Assembly: GCA_009760855.2 (NCBI GenBank)
Contig: WPIO01000008.1
Location: forward strand, 3,307,501-3,369,500
Reading direction: 5' to 3'
Source of the DNA: Cristatella mucedo
Taxonomy: Eukaryota; Bryozoa; Phylactolaemata; Cristatellidae
DNA: 62,000 bases
Shown: positions 33,356-44,674 of the stretch, one piece after another
How positions within the stretch are numbered: position 1 is the stretch's first letter
How the letters are laid out: the number at the start of each line of letters is the position of its first letter
Made by a program: the position numbers and the translations under genes
The notes under the pieces: generated by a model
The model's database searches: none
What the model saw: only the letters and a program-made list of their open reading frames with translations
Told to the model about the DNA's origin: nothing

Positions 33356-33695
33356 ACAGAGCACGAGTATAAGGATACAGAGCACACTATCACGAGCATT
33401 TACAAAAATACGGAAGCCTCTTTCCTTTCAACGAAAATAAAAGCTCGCAAGCTTCGTTCAGGGTTAGAATAATTAAATTTTTAGCAGAGAGATTTGGTTC
33501 CGAGCAAACGGGCGTACCTCCTGCTAGAGAACGCGGTTGCCATACTAAGACTGATTTTTCCGACTTGTCTTGCCACTCTACCTGTCATCACCTATTCTGT
33601 GCATATGCGGTGGAGGTTCGTGCAAAGAGTGCATCCGTGTGAGCTTTGACACCAAGTCTAGTTGTGTCGAAACTTCGTCGTCTGACATATCTTAC
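33356..33695. other. No gene recognised
   Basis: Intergenic or intronic sequence between the LINE A tail and the donor at 33696. No clear downstream exon of the minus-strand candidate gene is seen. Confidence 0.35.
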
Positions 33696-33997
33696 AAAGC
33701 AGTGCTCCCTGTGCTTCCCTCGGCGATGGCTGCTGCTGTGGCCACACTGCTGATTGCTGTTGCGCTTTCGGCAATGACTCCTTCGATGACGAGCTTGAGT
33801 TCATGGTACAGACGTTCTGCGAGCCGACGCATCGAAGTTGCAGGCATCGAAGGCCGCGCCTCCTTCAGTCTTAGTTGCTGAGTCCTCTGTGACTGAATGC
33901 TGTTTCGCGTGCGGCGGTGACCGCTGCCCAGGGCTCGCCTGCAGGGTATTTTGCAGCAAGGCTGTTCATAGCATACATCCTTCGCTGGCAGATGTAT
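33696..33997 (-). CDS. Candidate exon, unidentified gene (frame ambiguous)
   Basis: A very good acceptor (tactgctggttcttgggttgcag, minus strand) and donor GTAAGA bound 302 bases. Frame 1 is open throughout (100 codons) and includes 'MRRLAERLYHELKLVIEGVI', a plausible helix. Frame 2 fits the phase left by the exon at 34936-34972 and reads 'YICQRRMYAMNSLAAKYPAG' to a TAA at 33871. Only one can be the main product. No family is recognised for either. Confidence 0.4.
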
Positions 33998-34469
33998 CTG
34001 CAACCCAAGAACCAGCAGTACCCTTGGTATTGCCAGTACCGTACCCTGTGCCCGAGCGTCTATACATTTGCGTCGGTGACTCACGCAGAAGCCTGAAAGG
34101 CTTCCGGTAGCAAGTGCATACTTGGCCGCCGCGTCTCAGAGGCCAAAATATATACTTTATAAATTCAAAATACCTTTTGTACTTTTCTTACTCAACGTGT
34201 ACATTTTGCCACAGCGCTTCGGTGGACGCTATACGCTATACGATATTTGTACTTTATGATTTTATTATATGTAGTTATATGATCATAAATATGCGACGAT
34301 ATATATATATAATATACTAAACGGTTACATGATATAATATATGCTGTATGATATCTGTGCTTCGGTGGCTGCTGGCTTTGTCCTAGACCACTCTATGCGT
34401 ACCGTGAGCTTGCCCGGCGACACCCATCAGGCACTGACAATAGCCCAGATTGCTAGGATTAAACAGCTG

Positions 34470-34605
<136 letters not shown>

Positions 34606-34647
34606 GCAGCTGCCTAATCCTCTAAATCATAAGCATGATATATAAAT

Positions 34648-34765
34648 ATATATAATTCATTTAAATAGCGTCTTAAGTGAACGAAATATCTATCCAGGAG
34701 TTCTATGTGAGCACCTTACCCTGGGCCAAGCACGGGCAGCATGGTGGCTGACGCGGCAGATGCCG
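34648..34765 (-). repeat. SINE2 copy with internal deletion
   Basis: On the minus strand a tRNA-like head ('cttggcccagggtaaggtgc') passes directly into a tail resembling the LINE A terminus ('cgctatttaaatgaattata'). The B-box half of the head is missing. Confidence 0.55.
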
Positions 34766-34935
34766 AGCACAATACGCCACGGCCCGAGCTACAGCTCTGG
34801 CCCTTGACTACCCTGCAATATGCGATCACAAAAGCCTAGCTAGGAGGCTAATGGCTCACGGTTTATTAGATACCCTCGCATCAACATGACCTTAACCTTG
34901 CTATCGGCTTCTGCTTCGCTGGCTCTACATGTCAC

Positions 34936-34972
34936 CTGCTCGGAAGCCAAATGTGGTCGACGTCAGCTTCCT
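34936..34972 (-). CDS. Candidate small exon, unidentified gene
   Basis: Acceptor cacgctactgcag and donor GTGACA bound 37 bases giving EADVDHIWLPS plus carried bases at each end. Phase fits the exon at 35027-35080 upstream. Confidence 0.35.
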
Positions 34973-35026
34973 CTGCAGTAGCGTGCTGAGTTTTACCGTC
35001 AATGGACGGGCTTTGCATTGACTTAC

Positions 35027-35080
35027 TGGCTTGCGAATAGTTCGTCCGTCCGTTCTTCAGCAGAACGAGTGCCGAGCCCG
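35027..35080 (-). CDS. Candidate small exon, unidentified gene
   Basis: A strong acceptor (gtggctagtttttacag) and consensus donor GTAAGT bound 54 bases. The frame compatible with the next exon reads 'GSALVLLKNGRTNYSQA'. The same frame is open further upstream to 35258, including 'RSAAEFSKLLTAAATEKGLN'. Confidence 0.4.
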
Positions 35081-35518
35081 CTGTAAAAACTAGCCACAAG
35101 TGCATCAGCTTGGAGCTGACGGAGCAGCGATTGATGCAAAGAAAAGAAAATAAAAAAATTTTCGGTTCATTTAAGCCTTTTTCAGTCGCTGCTGCGGTCA
35201 ACAATTTCGAGAATTCAGCGGCCGAGCGACGGACGGACGGACGGAGCGAGGCATGCACGAAGACCAGTTCAGAGTTCAGAGTTCAGCCTCGCAGCAGCTA
35301 AAACTTCGCCGCCGACTTTCGCGAAAACGCCTTCGTGACAGGATGAAAACGCCTTCATACCAGAAAGCATCTCGTGGCAGCAGCTGGAGAACGAACTTGC
35401 GTCATGAGTAGCGTGCAGAAATGAGAAGTAAAGCTGCGATAGAAAAGTCTGGAAAATTATTAACAATACATAAAAATTGATAAGATTAATCGATGGCCAA
35501 CACATAAGTGGAAAGATG

Positions 35519-35772
35519 TCTCTCTCTCCTCTCCTCTCTGCTCTCCGTCTCAGTCAGTCTGTCAGTCTGTCCGACTGTCTGTCTCTAACTCTCTCCCTCC
35601 CTCCCTCTGCCTTTATGTCTGCCTGTCTCTTGCTCTCTCCTTGTCTCACTGTGTGTTTGTGTGTGTGTGTGTCTCTCTCTGTCTTTCTCTGTGTCCGAGT
35701 GTCTATGCGTCTCTGTTTGTCTCTGTTTCTATCTCTCCTTTTCCCCCTCTCTCTCTCCCTCTCTCCCTCCGG
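35519..35772. repeat. CT/GT-rich low-complexity tract
   Basis: Long run of 'ctctctc', 'gtctgtc' and 'gtgtgt' units with a strong strand bias. The Ser/Leu/Cys-rich ORFs here are artefacts. Confidence 0.9.
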
Positions 35773-36231
35773 TAGGAGCCGTTGGGGCAGCCCCGGACTC
35801 CGCAGCAGGAAAGGTAACCACCATGTCAGCTACCGACCCGAATGAATAGAAATTAAATTAGCTAAGGATGTCATAGAAATGAACTATATATTGTGTTATA
35901 TATTTTATATCTAAGAAATTACTTTCCTCAAGTGCATGACGTCTGGAGACCGATAAGGCCAGATTATTGCGATGGCGTACAGCAGTGTAATTCGCTCATA
36001 TGTTCGGACAGGTCGGATAGGTTAATTCTTATCGCTGTGGCGTATCTTCTTATGAGCACTAAACATTAATATAGTTATGCTTACAATTTGCTTAAAAATT
36101 AAGTACGGTAATTTGAGATACTACGCATAATTAAAGCAGGTTGCAGCACAGTTTTTTTTTTATATCAGAATGGCAACTTTTTGGGTCCGGCGTTCATTTT
36201 AGGCGGCCTTTCCGACACCTCTGCGCTCGAG
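35773..36231. other. No gene recognised
   Basis: AT-rich sequence between two low-complexity tracts. No ORF or splice-bounded segment is convincing. Confidence 0.5.
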
Positions 36232-36329
36232 TGTGCACACACTCACGCACGCATGCTCACACGCACGTTCCAACATAAACTCACACTCACACTCACACAC
36301 ACACACGCGCACACGCACACGCACACACA

Positions 36330-36384
<55 letters not shown>

Positions 36385-36387
36385 ATG

Positions 36388-36414
<27 letters not shown>
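36232..36414. repeat. (CA)n followed by (TA)n microsatellite
   Basis: Imperfect then perfect CA repeats to about 36382, then TA repeats. The His/Thr and Val/Cys ORFs here are artefacts. Confidence 0.95.
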
Positions 36415-36422
<8 letters not shown>

Positions 36423-36929
36423 TGTTATCGATGAATACATACTTACAGAAATTCTTGCCTTCTGACACCAAGCGCTACTAGCGTGGCTTGTCTCGTTGCA
36501 AAATTCTCTTCCGAAAACCGACGTTCTTGCGAACGTCGTCTATGGAAGCCGATACAGATAAGACCTGTTAAAAGCTTATCTGTTTGTTTTTTACCCTAGC
36601 CCTTGAGAAATTACGTGCCTATAGACGTTTAAACCCTTAAAGCTTGGGGCTCGTACCGCATTGCCAGCGGCGGCGAGAGATACACCGGCGGCTAGTAACC
36701 TGCTTAATAGTTACGATCGTACGTCCACATAATCGCTTCATTATCGTCATTCAAATGCATTCCTAGATGTTAATGCTGCTGCTAAGATCCGCGAATTATG
36801 CATTAACAAAACTAAAGCACCCCGGAGCCGCAGCCGGGACCGGGAGCTGATTACCCCGCTCGTTTGGTATTCGCAGCATCGTCTTGAACTTCTCAGAGCG
36901 AGGCTCTCCCTGAAGCGTTGCTGTGCATC

Positions 36930-37482
36930 TCTCTAACTCAACGGCGTTCAGGCTTGCTACAACTCCAGCTGCTCGACTTGACGCTTGCCTTCGAAATCGT
37001 CGTTCAAAGTGCGATGAACCCCAAATAATCAGTGACCTGATTTCTGAAAAAGGTCTTGACCTGCTTGCCTTAAACCAACTTGGTTAGAATCGGCAAGCTG
37101 TCCGACCATTACCAACGTGACCCCGAAAGGTTTTATTTACGAGCCCCTAGAATGATCAAAACTTGAGGTGGGTGGAGTCACTATTATTATCACACGATCG
37201 AGCTTCAACTTCAAGTCGCTTGCAGTCTATTGTCTATTGTTTTGAGTTCACCCGACAACAAGTCACGTATGGTAGCAGTAGTCTATCGTCTTCCACGTAC
37301 CAATTCATGATTTATCTGATACTTCTCTTGTCTGATTTCGATTGTGTGCGCGCAAGAAATAAATCTTTAATCGCGAAGGGGCGTTTCAGCATTTATCTGA
37401 CAACTTATTTGACGTCTTCATCACCGAATTTCGTGCACGGACTGACTTATTGTCTCTCGTGGCTCATGCGCATGACCCTGTA
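36930..37482 (+). pseudogene. Endonuclease N-terminal part, LINE A copy A7
   Basis: Decayed frames contain 'CDEPQIISDLISEKGLDLLA'-like coding (the start of the endonuclease fold) and downstream 'SSSTYQFMIYLILLLSDFD', interrupted by stops and frameshifts. It stops at the unclassified insertion. Confidence 0.7.
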
Positions 37483-38205
37483 GCCGAGTTCCAGGGGTCA
37501 AAGGCTATTTCCCCGCAAAATCCCGCCATACTCCGGCCACGCTGCCGCTCGCCATGCCGCTGAGCTAGGGTAAGACGAGCGGCCGTCAGGTTAAACCTCT
37601 TTATAATATCGCGCGCGCCAACAACAACAGGGGAACTAAACAAATCTACAGGGAGAGTCCTAAACAAAGTACACTACAGGGGTGCGAGACAACGAAGCAA
37701 GCGCGAACAAACGTGTTAGTTGGTCAGTCGGCTTCCACCGTCACACCACTGTACTGACTCCGAATCCAACAGTATTAGCGTGCACCGTAAAAGATCCGGC
37801 TGGCTGAGTAACTGCTTGGCTAGTCAGAGTCGACGTCCACCACAGTCGAGAGCTTCCGCCGAAAGACGCCAACACACGGGGGAGGGTCACGAACACGCTA
37901 CACGGGGAACGCGGAATTTACAGCTCAACAACGAGCGTACTATCCAGCTCCGCTCGGGCCTTGGACACTAGTTGCCTTGCGTGCGTGGCCGCATCGCCGG
38001 AGCACGCATGCAACCACCCAGGTGCATAACTCGGCGACTTGCTCGGCCAACTTCTCCTACCCTAACGAGCCCCGGTGACCTCTCGTCACCACACATCCGG
38101 CCATGCCGTAGGTCCGACCCCGGCCTAGCCGGTGACCCTTACCCTCATTATAGCTGTCCAGTCCCAGCCAACCGAACCTAGCCTGGGTGCAGCCCCACTG
38201 ACATC
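37483..38205. mobile_element. Unclassified ~720-bp insertion in LINE A copy A7
   Basis: Comparison with copy A1 shows that the endonuclease sequence is interrupted after 'ctcatgcgcatgaccctg' and resumes at 'acatcaagggccacac'. The inserted DNA is GC-rich, starts 'tgtagccgagttcc' and has a TATA-like 'tttataatatcgcg' at about 37600. No coding capacity, terminal inverted repeat or clear target duplication is visible, so the class (solo LTR or other) is open. Confidence 0.6.
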
Positions 38206-39296
38206 AAGGGCCACACACACATCCAAACTTTTTCCTACAACTGCACTTTGTCGTCATGACCAATTATTATCAAATTCTGCTTATCTGACCTCGTGTAGAT
38301 CTCATGCAGGCCCTCCTCATCTAAAGTCACATGTGAATCGCGAAACCTCAAGACCCTTAACATTGATGCTATCTGTGCGAGAATATCTGCTTCGCCTCCG
38401 CTGCTCAATCCTTCTTCTGACCTGTCATCATTGGTGGAATGCTACAACACGACACTAGCTGACATACTCGACGCGTTTGCTCATCGGACTAAGCTCACTG
38501 TGCGTCATCGCCCAGACGGCCTTTGGTTAACCGAAGACATTTAACTGGCTGGTTCTACTAAGCACGTGCTTGAAAAAGCATACAAAAGATCAGGACTGAC
38601 TGTCAATCGACGGGCACACGAGTAGATCATACCAATCGATCCTTACCAAGTCCAAGTCTAGCTTCTATAAAGAAACATTGTTGATACACAATCCAAAAAT
38701 GCTGACGTCGACTATCAACCATCTCCTTAACCACTTCCAGGTTAACTCCTCACCTAGCGATTCTTGGGATGATCTAGCCGATCGCGTCTCTAAGCGTCGT
38801 TGTCAGCAAGATAGACAAGATCGAGGAGTCCATCCCTAGTGTGGCAGCAACCCCTTTGGAATCCCGTCCCTCTATTTCATGCAGCATCTTAATATCTACA
38901 CTCACGGAGGCCACTAAAGAACTCTTTCTGAAGCTCATACCCTAATCAAAGAAGACGTCCAGTCCTCTGGACCCTATTCTTTTCACCGTCCTGCTACTAC
39001 GATGCATCGATCTGCTGCTGCCATGCATAACTAACATCATTAATAGGTCATTAGCCTTAGGTCATGTCCCAGCACCTTTCAAAAAGGCTGTAGTCAGGCC
39101 ACTACTCAAGAAAGCACCACTAGACCAGGAGGACTTTACAAACTTCTGCCCAGTCTCCCTTCAATCGTTCCTATCAAAGACACTTGAACGAGTCGTAAAA
39201 GACCAGCTGAACTCGTATTTTAAAACTTCCAACCTTGCTTGTAAGTTTCAGTCTGGCTTTCGAGCTAATCACTCCACAGAGTCAGCACTGCTTCGG

Positions 39297-39809
39297 TTGT
39301 ATGACGACCTACTTAGGAATGTAGACATGGGTAGATTATCTCAGCTTGTTTTTCTCGACTCTTTGGCAGCTTTTGATGCAATCGATCACCAAGTCCTTCC
39401 TGGGCACCCCTCACCTCGCCTGGGCATCACTGGCACTGCACTGCAATGGTTCAGGTCCTATCTCAGTGGGAGACTCCAGAGTACTGATGTGAATGGAAAC
39501 AGAAAATTCAAAGAACCTCTGAAGTATGGGGTATCTCAAGGCTCTGTGCTTGGTCCGGTTCTTTTCACGGTGTATACTCTCCGTCTTGCCGATGTGATTG
39601 CCAAGCACAATCTAGGCTTTCACTTCTATGCGGATGACACTCAGTTGTACTTTTGTTTAGATCCCTTCCGGTCTTCTAGCACGTCCAATTCTCTCAAATC
39701 CTTTGCTGCATGTATTGATGACATCCGCACATGGGTGGCAGCAAACTATCTTAATTTGAATGATCATGAAACTAACTTGCTAGTTATGGGCAAACCGAGT
39801 CTGACTTAG
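39297..39809 (+). pseudogene. RT palm ORF of LINE A copy A7
   Basis: A 170-codon open frame: 'LGITGTALQWFRSYLSGRLQ', 'YGVSQGSVLGPVLFTVYTLR' and FYADDTQLYFCL with both catalytic Asp residues present. The conserved GVPQG block reads GVSQG. Frameshifts on both sides disconnect it from the rest. Confidence 0.85.
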
Positions 39810-40089
39810 GAATTGAGTGGTTAACGCTCACTATCGGCTGTGCCAGCTGTGCCATCCTATTGAATCTGCACAAAATCTAGGTGACCTGTTCCAAAGTGAC
39901 CTTTCATTAGACATCGCATCAACTCCACAGTCAAGTCTGCCTACTTGCAGCTTAAAAAAGTTCTAAAATTTGGGTTTGTTTAGATAGGGATGCCACATCT
40001 AAATTGATCCGTGTATTTGTGACATCCCGTCTCAACTTCTGTAACTTACCGCTTTCTGGTCAACCGGCCTGTGTAATTAGGCCTTAAAC

Positions 40090-40440
40090 TTGGTGCAAAA
40101 CTCTTCGGCTAGGCTTTTCTGTCGTGAGCGTCGCAGCTGCCACATCTCGGCACTTCTCGCCGACCTGCACTGGCTCCCGGTCAAGCAACGCATCGACTTC
40201 AAGGTTCTGTCGCTCACTCTTAGATCCCTTCATTCACTTATCAGATCTACTCCCCCACCTGGTAAAGCATCGTATCAACCGAATTTCGGAATCTAACTGT
40301 TTACCCATACCTCGTACGAACCTCAAACCTTTTAGAGACCGTGCATTTAGTTCGTATGCTCCCAAAGCCTGGATTTCCCTCCCGACTTGGTTACGACATC
40401 TCCTGACTTGTCCAAATTGAAAAAGAAACCAAAAACGCAT
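40090..40440 (+). pseudogene. RT C-terminal pieces of LINE A copy A7
   Basis: Two overlapping frames hold 'LLADLHWLPVKQRIDFKVLS' and 'LKPFRDRAFSSYAPKAWISL', the LINE A C-terminal signature, separated by a frameshift near 40260. The hAT-type element follows within the 3' UTR. Confidence 0.8.
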
Positions 40441-40462
40441 CTATTAATCACAGCATTGAGCG

Positions 40463-40866
40463 CAGAGGCTGGCAAACTGTTCTGACTTCTAGGCCATTTC
40501 AGGAGGTCAAGAAGGCAAACTAGGTGAGACGAAACCACGCCCACTCAGCCCGCCCGGGAGGGGAGTGGGCGTAGCGGCCACGCCCACTTTATACTGCGAA
40601 ACGTACGTGAAGCAAAATCAAGAACAATAACAGTTAGTTCTCAACTCAAAGAAAAAAAAGCTGCCGAGAGACGGCTCGTGCCTCCAAAACTCTTTAGTTG
40701 GAATACTCGTAAGTCAAAGTACCTCTCTATAGTGAAGGGGAAGATAACTTCGACAGCTCAATTAGACTGCGGATCCGTCCATAAATAGCTAGGCGGCCGC
40801 CGGAGGCCGCACTGGAGCACTAGCTAGGCCGCATCTGGACTAAAGGCCGGAGTTTGCCGACCTCTG
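40463..40866. mobile_element. 404-bp non-autonomous hAT-type DNA transposon
   Basis: Terminal inverted repeats: left CAGAGGCTGGCAAACT, right end complementary to CAGAGGTCGGCAAACT (14 of 16 match),  fitting the CAGNG ends of hAT elements. Flanks attgagcg (40455-40462) and atttagtg (40867-40874) are 8-base duplications with two differences, the hAT target length. The uninterrupted LINE A sequence ('acagcatttagtggg' elsewhere) confirms the empty site. No transposase ORF is present. Confidence 0.85.
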
Positions 40867-41348
40867 ATTTAGTGGGTCCATGTGATTTGACGTTAACGTG
40901 CTTGTGCGTGCTGACACTGTGCACGCTGCCACTAACCATACTTACATGCTGACCCTGTGCATGTCACCCCTGACCATGTTATACTTGCTGTCTGTCATTG
41001 AGCATGCCATTACTAACCATTCGATTGTGCTTCTTTTGCAGCAAATGTAAAATGCCTAGAAAGTGATTGAGTTCTCTGAGAACGGTATATGAAATGTTTT
41101 GTTATTATTATTATTATTACAGTCATAAATCGAGACGTTTTATTCATACAAGCATAGTGGTCATGGTAGGGCCCATATCGCCATTCATATATATGCATGA
41201 ACTAATCTGTAGAGGCATCATGGCCGCTGTCAAACTGGACCGTCGCTCCAACAATCGCCTCAGTTGTCAACGACCAATTCTGGCTTGAGGGCCGGCCGTC
41301 GCTGAGCGGGTATGCACGGCCCGCCGCCATAAAGTTAGGCGTGTGAAT

Positions 41349-41480
41349 GGCAGCCCTGCTTGGGCAAGGGGTAAGGTGCTCGTTTTATCAGCCAAGGTCG
41401 TGGGCTTCGGCCCTGCAGCATATGCCAAGCGCATGAACGGAGATCAGGCTCTCTTACGGTGCTATACGAATGAGTTACAT
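41349..41480 (+). repeat. SINE2 copy (tRNA-like head, LINE A-type tail)
   Basis: Head 'cttgggcaaggggtaaggtg', B-box-like 'gtgggcttcggccctg', then a tail ('aagcgcatgaacggagatca', 'tacggtgctatacgaatgag') that aligns with the LINE A terminal stem-loop. Confidence 0.7.
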
Positions 41481-41689
41481 ATCTTTAATTTCAATCGGAA
41501 ATGTCCTGACGATGTGATCCAGAATCAGGTTTTGCCGGGCCGGGATCATTTTTGCAGCATCGGCCGGTAGCTGCTGATCGCTTGGCACTTGTCTCTGAAC
41601 GGCAGAGGCGGCAGCTGGTCGCCGGTACAATAGAAACACCTACACTGCACCCCAAGGGAGATAAATCTCTTTCTAGACGCCTCATACAT

Positions 41690-42055
41690 GGCGGAGAAGC
41701 ACCAACGGATATCGGGTACGACAGACACGGTCTCAAAACCTTTCGAGACCGTGCCTTTAGTTTCTATGCTACCAAAGCCTGGAACTCGCTACAGGCTCAC
41801 GTCACAACGTCCCCTGACGGCATTTGAAAAGAAGCTTAAAATGCACCTGCTTATTACAGCATTTGGTGGGTCTTTGCCATTCGTCTTTTGCGAGCATGTA
41901 CTTGCTTGCTTCCACTGCGCCGGCTTCTTGCGGATGTTACCACCAATCATTTGGTAATGCTTTCTATACAGCATCCGTAAAGTGAAGCAACCTAAGTGAA
42001 GCATCCTATAAAGTGCCTAGAAAGAGATTTAATTATCTGAGGGCACGATACAGAG
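41690..42055 (+). repeat. LINE A 3' fragment (copy A8)
   Basis: The C-terminal signature ('AFSFYATKAWNSLQAHVT' type) is followed by the 3' UTR and terminal stem-loop with a changed but paired arm (aagtgcc/ggcacga). Confidence 0.8.
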
Positions 42056-42079
42056 ACATCCCGATCTAGGTAAAACAGG

Positions 42080-42330
42080 ACAGCAATTCGCCTCGCTGTG
42101 CTGTAGTTGAAGAATTAGACTCCACAGTCTGGGGTCTCAAAAGAAAACGCATCTTGAGCCGTGGCTGCATCTCGCCTCAGCGAGAGAAAGGAACCGGGAG
42201 CAAATTTATTGTCGTGAGAAGACGTGAAAGTGTGCCAGGAGGCTGTCACCGCCTGTAGCGCTTCAGCTATCTACTAGCAGTGTGATGGAGCCAAGCCACG
42301 GTAGAGTATGCAAGTCGAAGTGATCGTACT
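42080..42330 (-). repeat. LINE B C-terminal fragment
   Basis: Minus-strand match to the LINE B region around 25180-25370 ('ccacagtct', 'gcaaatttattg', 'ggagccaagccacgg'), heavily diverged and lacking both ends. Confidence 0.65.
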
Positions 42331-42350
42331 GAATCTCATCGGCCTTAATG

Positions 42351-42475
42351 CTGCTGCTGCCCTGGTTAGCCCCAGGGATCAGGGGGCTTGCTCTTGACGA
42401 CGAAGGTCGTGGGCTCAAGCTTTGGGGTAAAGCGCCCGCATTAAGACTTGAGTTTTCTTAGGGCGCTACGAGCAC
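42351..42475 (+). repeat. SINE2 copy (tRNA-like head, LINE A-type tail)
   Basis: Head 'ccctggttagccccagggat', B-box-like 'gtgggctcaagctttggg', then 'taaagcgcccgcattaagac' with the complementary 'ttagggcgctac' arm of the LINE A 3' stem-loop. Confidence 0.7.
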
Positions 42476-42689
42476 CTCACTGCCTGTGGACTCGCGTCGC
42501 TGAGTCATAGTAGTTCCGTCGCGGAAGACAAGGCTGTGCCATCTTGCCGCTTGACGAAAATTCGCCATCTTGCCATTTGATGACTGCGCCATCTTGTGGA
42601 GAGGCAGATTTTTTCGGTTTAATTAGTAGAGATATAAGTGAATTACATTTCTTATTATCTTGCTGGAAATTGGAGTGAAAATTCCTGTA

Positions 42690-42865
42690 AAAATGACGGC
42701 TGGCGATTCAGCAGCCACGCGTGTGCCGTGCATGACGGCAGAGAACTAAAGCGGCTGCTACTCTCGCTTGAAGTAGGCAGCCAGGAATTGCCTGCGACAG
42801 GACTCGAACTCGCGACTTGATTCTGGAAGTGAGTGCGCCTCATCCCCAGGCTACGACAGAGTGGC
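42690..42865 (-). repeat. Third tRNA-derived SINE-like sequence
   Basis: On the minus strand a head ending in B box GAGTTCGAGTCC is followed by a body unlike SINE1 or SINE2. Only one copy is seen, so a tRNA pseudogene is also possible. Confidence 0.5.
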
Positions 42866-42957
42866 AGCAGCAGCTGCCATTGAAATAAGTTTTCGAAGAA
42901 ACTCGCAGCATTTTCTTCTTAACGAAATTCCAAATTGACCCAGCCAGATGGACCTAC

Positions 42958-43111
42958 CATACAGTGTGAGCGAATTGACGCTAGGCGAACGCACCGCTGA
43001 GTGCTTCTCCGAAACAAGCAGCACCTGCTCAGGCTGAATGCCAGCGGCGTGCTGGATTTCTTCGCTACTTGCAACAAATGCCAGCAGCTCCTTACGCCAG
43101 CCTGCCACAAG
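42958..43111 (-). CDS. Candidate internal exon, unidentified gene
   Basis: Acceptor ctttgcctcggcgaag and donor GTAGGT bound 51 codons plus one base: 'LVAGWRKELLAFVASSEEIQ', 'HAAGIQPEQVLLVSEKHSAV'. Composition is that of a globular helical protein. Exons on either side are not resolved, and the neighbouring minus frame (43240-43575, including 'IARIDIFEILSILLRAITGI') may hold another. Confidence 0.45.
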
Positions 43112-43623
43112 CTTCGCCGAGGCAAAGGCGGCCAGGCAGCGCAGTTACGCGTCAGCTGAGAGCCCGTTTACACCCCGCTCGGTAGCCGCCTCAGTGCCGC
43201 CGACTACCTGAAGCTGGGCACCTACATAAAGCCAAGGAATTATGTATTATGCAGGACACTTGGTGGGCGGAGAGAGAGAGAGGAAGCTGGCAGGCGCTGG
43301 CACCGACTGGCGGCTGAAGTCGCAGTGCAGGCGTCGCTGAATCCCGATAGTGCTTCCAGCTCCATTGTACCGATGAGAATTCCGGTAATAGCTCTCAATA
43401 ATATCGATAATATCTCAAAAATGTCAATTCTGGCAATAACTCGGTAATTGTCCTCAGTCCGGAGACTCCTGTCCTGCTTTCGAGAACGCTCCGTGGCTCT
43501 GCACTGCGTCCTCTGATCAAAGCAAGTAGAAGGTCCGGTGGGAGGTGCCCGTGGAAGAGGCAAAGCTAAACGCAAATCGAGCTAGGAGCGACAAGCTCGC
43601 CGGTACGCAGCTCACTGCTTTGG

Positions 43624-43805
43624 TTAGCCGTGATGGTACACTAGGTAAGGCGGTTGCTTTCACGACCTCAATCCCAAGGTCGTGGGTTCGATTCCTGCGG
43701 TGGGCGATTCTTTTATCGCCACTGCAAGGGGTGGTGATAGCCGTAAAGGCTCTTATGTCGCTAAACAAAAAGAGGCTGTTTAATCAGCTAGGATTTATTT
43801 ATTTA
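43624..43805 (+). repeat. SINE1 copy, complete (best reference)
   Basis: The full order is visible: A-box region 'tggtacactaggtaaggcgg', B box GGTTCGATTCC, body with the 'gccactgcaaggggtggtga' hairpin-like segment, 'ctcttatgtcgctaaacaaa', and tail 'gaggctgtttaatcagctag' followed by a TTTA run. Confidence 0.9.
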
Positions 43806-44674
43806 CAATGCTCGCAGACGATGACAGAAAGCGAGGGAATACAATTTCGCCCTTAGCTCATACATAACGCCACCAGCCGCTTCGTATAAGCGCAACCACC
43901 GGATGGTTTGACATCGAAAATGAGAATTAAAGAAACTGCGATAGCTATGGTCAGAAGCACCGTTTAAGCAGGGACGAGAAAACGACGAGACGGACGAGAG
44001 AGGCACAGCGAGTGATCAAGGAAAAGAGGAAGTGGAGTGGAGTGCAACAAGAGTCTGTTGGTCTTGCGATTTTTGGATGGTTGACACGTGGCCCAGGAAC
44101 GAGGGCAAATACAACAGTTGAAGGTCTGGTCTCTTCCTTTTAATTAACTTATGATAGAATTATTGCAGTGCTGTATGCCCAGCGGCGTTACGGTAATGTG
44201 AAGAAGACTACTATTTACTACGTAAATACGAGGCTCGGAGCTCGTATTGGCAGTCAAAGTGATTGTGTTAGTTAAGTGATGCTAGCCGGCTCCATTAAGA
44301 AAAAATACTTTAGCCGTATTGGTGAATCGCCAAGTAAATAATTGTCCCGCATTTATGGATAGTCGCAGAAGACGATCATCCTAACGAGCCCCTTGCTGAA
44401 AACATAAATTGACTTGGGCAACTACCGTCACCTTCGCCAACTAATCGGCTGGTTTCCGATAAGCATGAATAACTCAAAGAGATGATAGGGTCTTTAACTG
44501 CAAGAAGTGAGCCACAAAACTCTATTCCTCTATAGTGCAATAGTTTAAGTGACTTCGGAGACGGATGAGAGACACATTGTTGCAGCTGTTCTCTGAGTAA
44601 TCAGAAATGGAAAGCCTCTGTATGGAATTTGAGTGTCCAATGCCAAAATGACCATTTACTACAAGGCCATATCA
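43806..44674. other. No gene recognised
   Basis: Mixed-composition sequence without splice-bounded coding. Possibly an intron of the minus-strand candidate gene on either side. Confidence 0.35.

Larger units (their letters stand above)
36850..41125 (+). mobile_element. LINE A copy A7, near full length with two insertions
   Basis: The plus strand shows the 5' region and endonuclease start (36850-37482), an insertion (37483-38205), the rest of the endonuclease and linker, RT (about 39000-39810), the C-terminal region (40090-40440), a 404-bp hAT-type insertion (40463-40866), the rest of the 3' UTR, the terminal stem-loop (41045-41090) and an ATT tail. Subtracting the insertions leaves about 3.15 kb, matching the 3.2 kb of copy A1. 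Confidence 0.85.

Noticed and set aside
36181-36481. His/Thr-rich and Val/Cys-rich ORFs
   Set aside because: Translations of the (CA)n/(TA)n microsatellite on each strand.
37483-38205. Call as solo LTR
   Set aside because: It starts with TG and has a TATA-like box, but the right end and target duplication do not fit clearly.
43624-43700. Functional tRNA gene
   Set aside because: There is a good B box, but the head is followed by a conserved body and tail repeated across the window, so it is the 5' part of SINE1.
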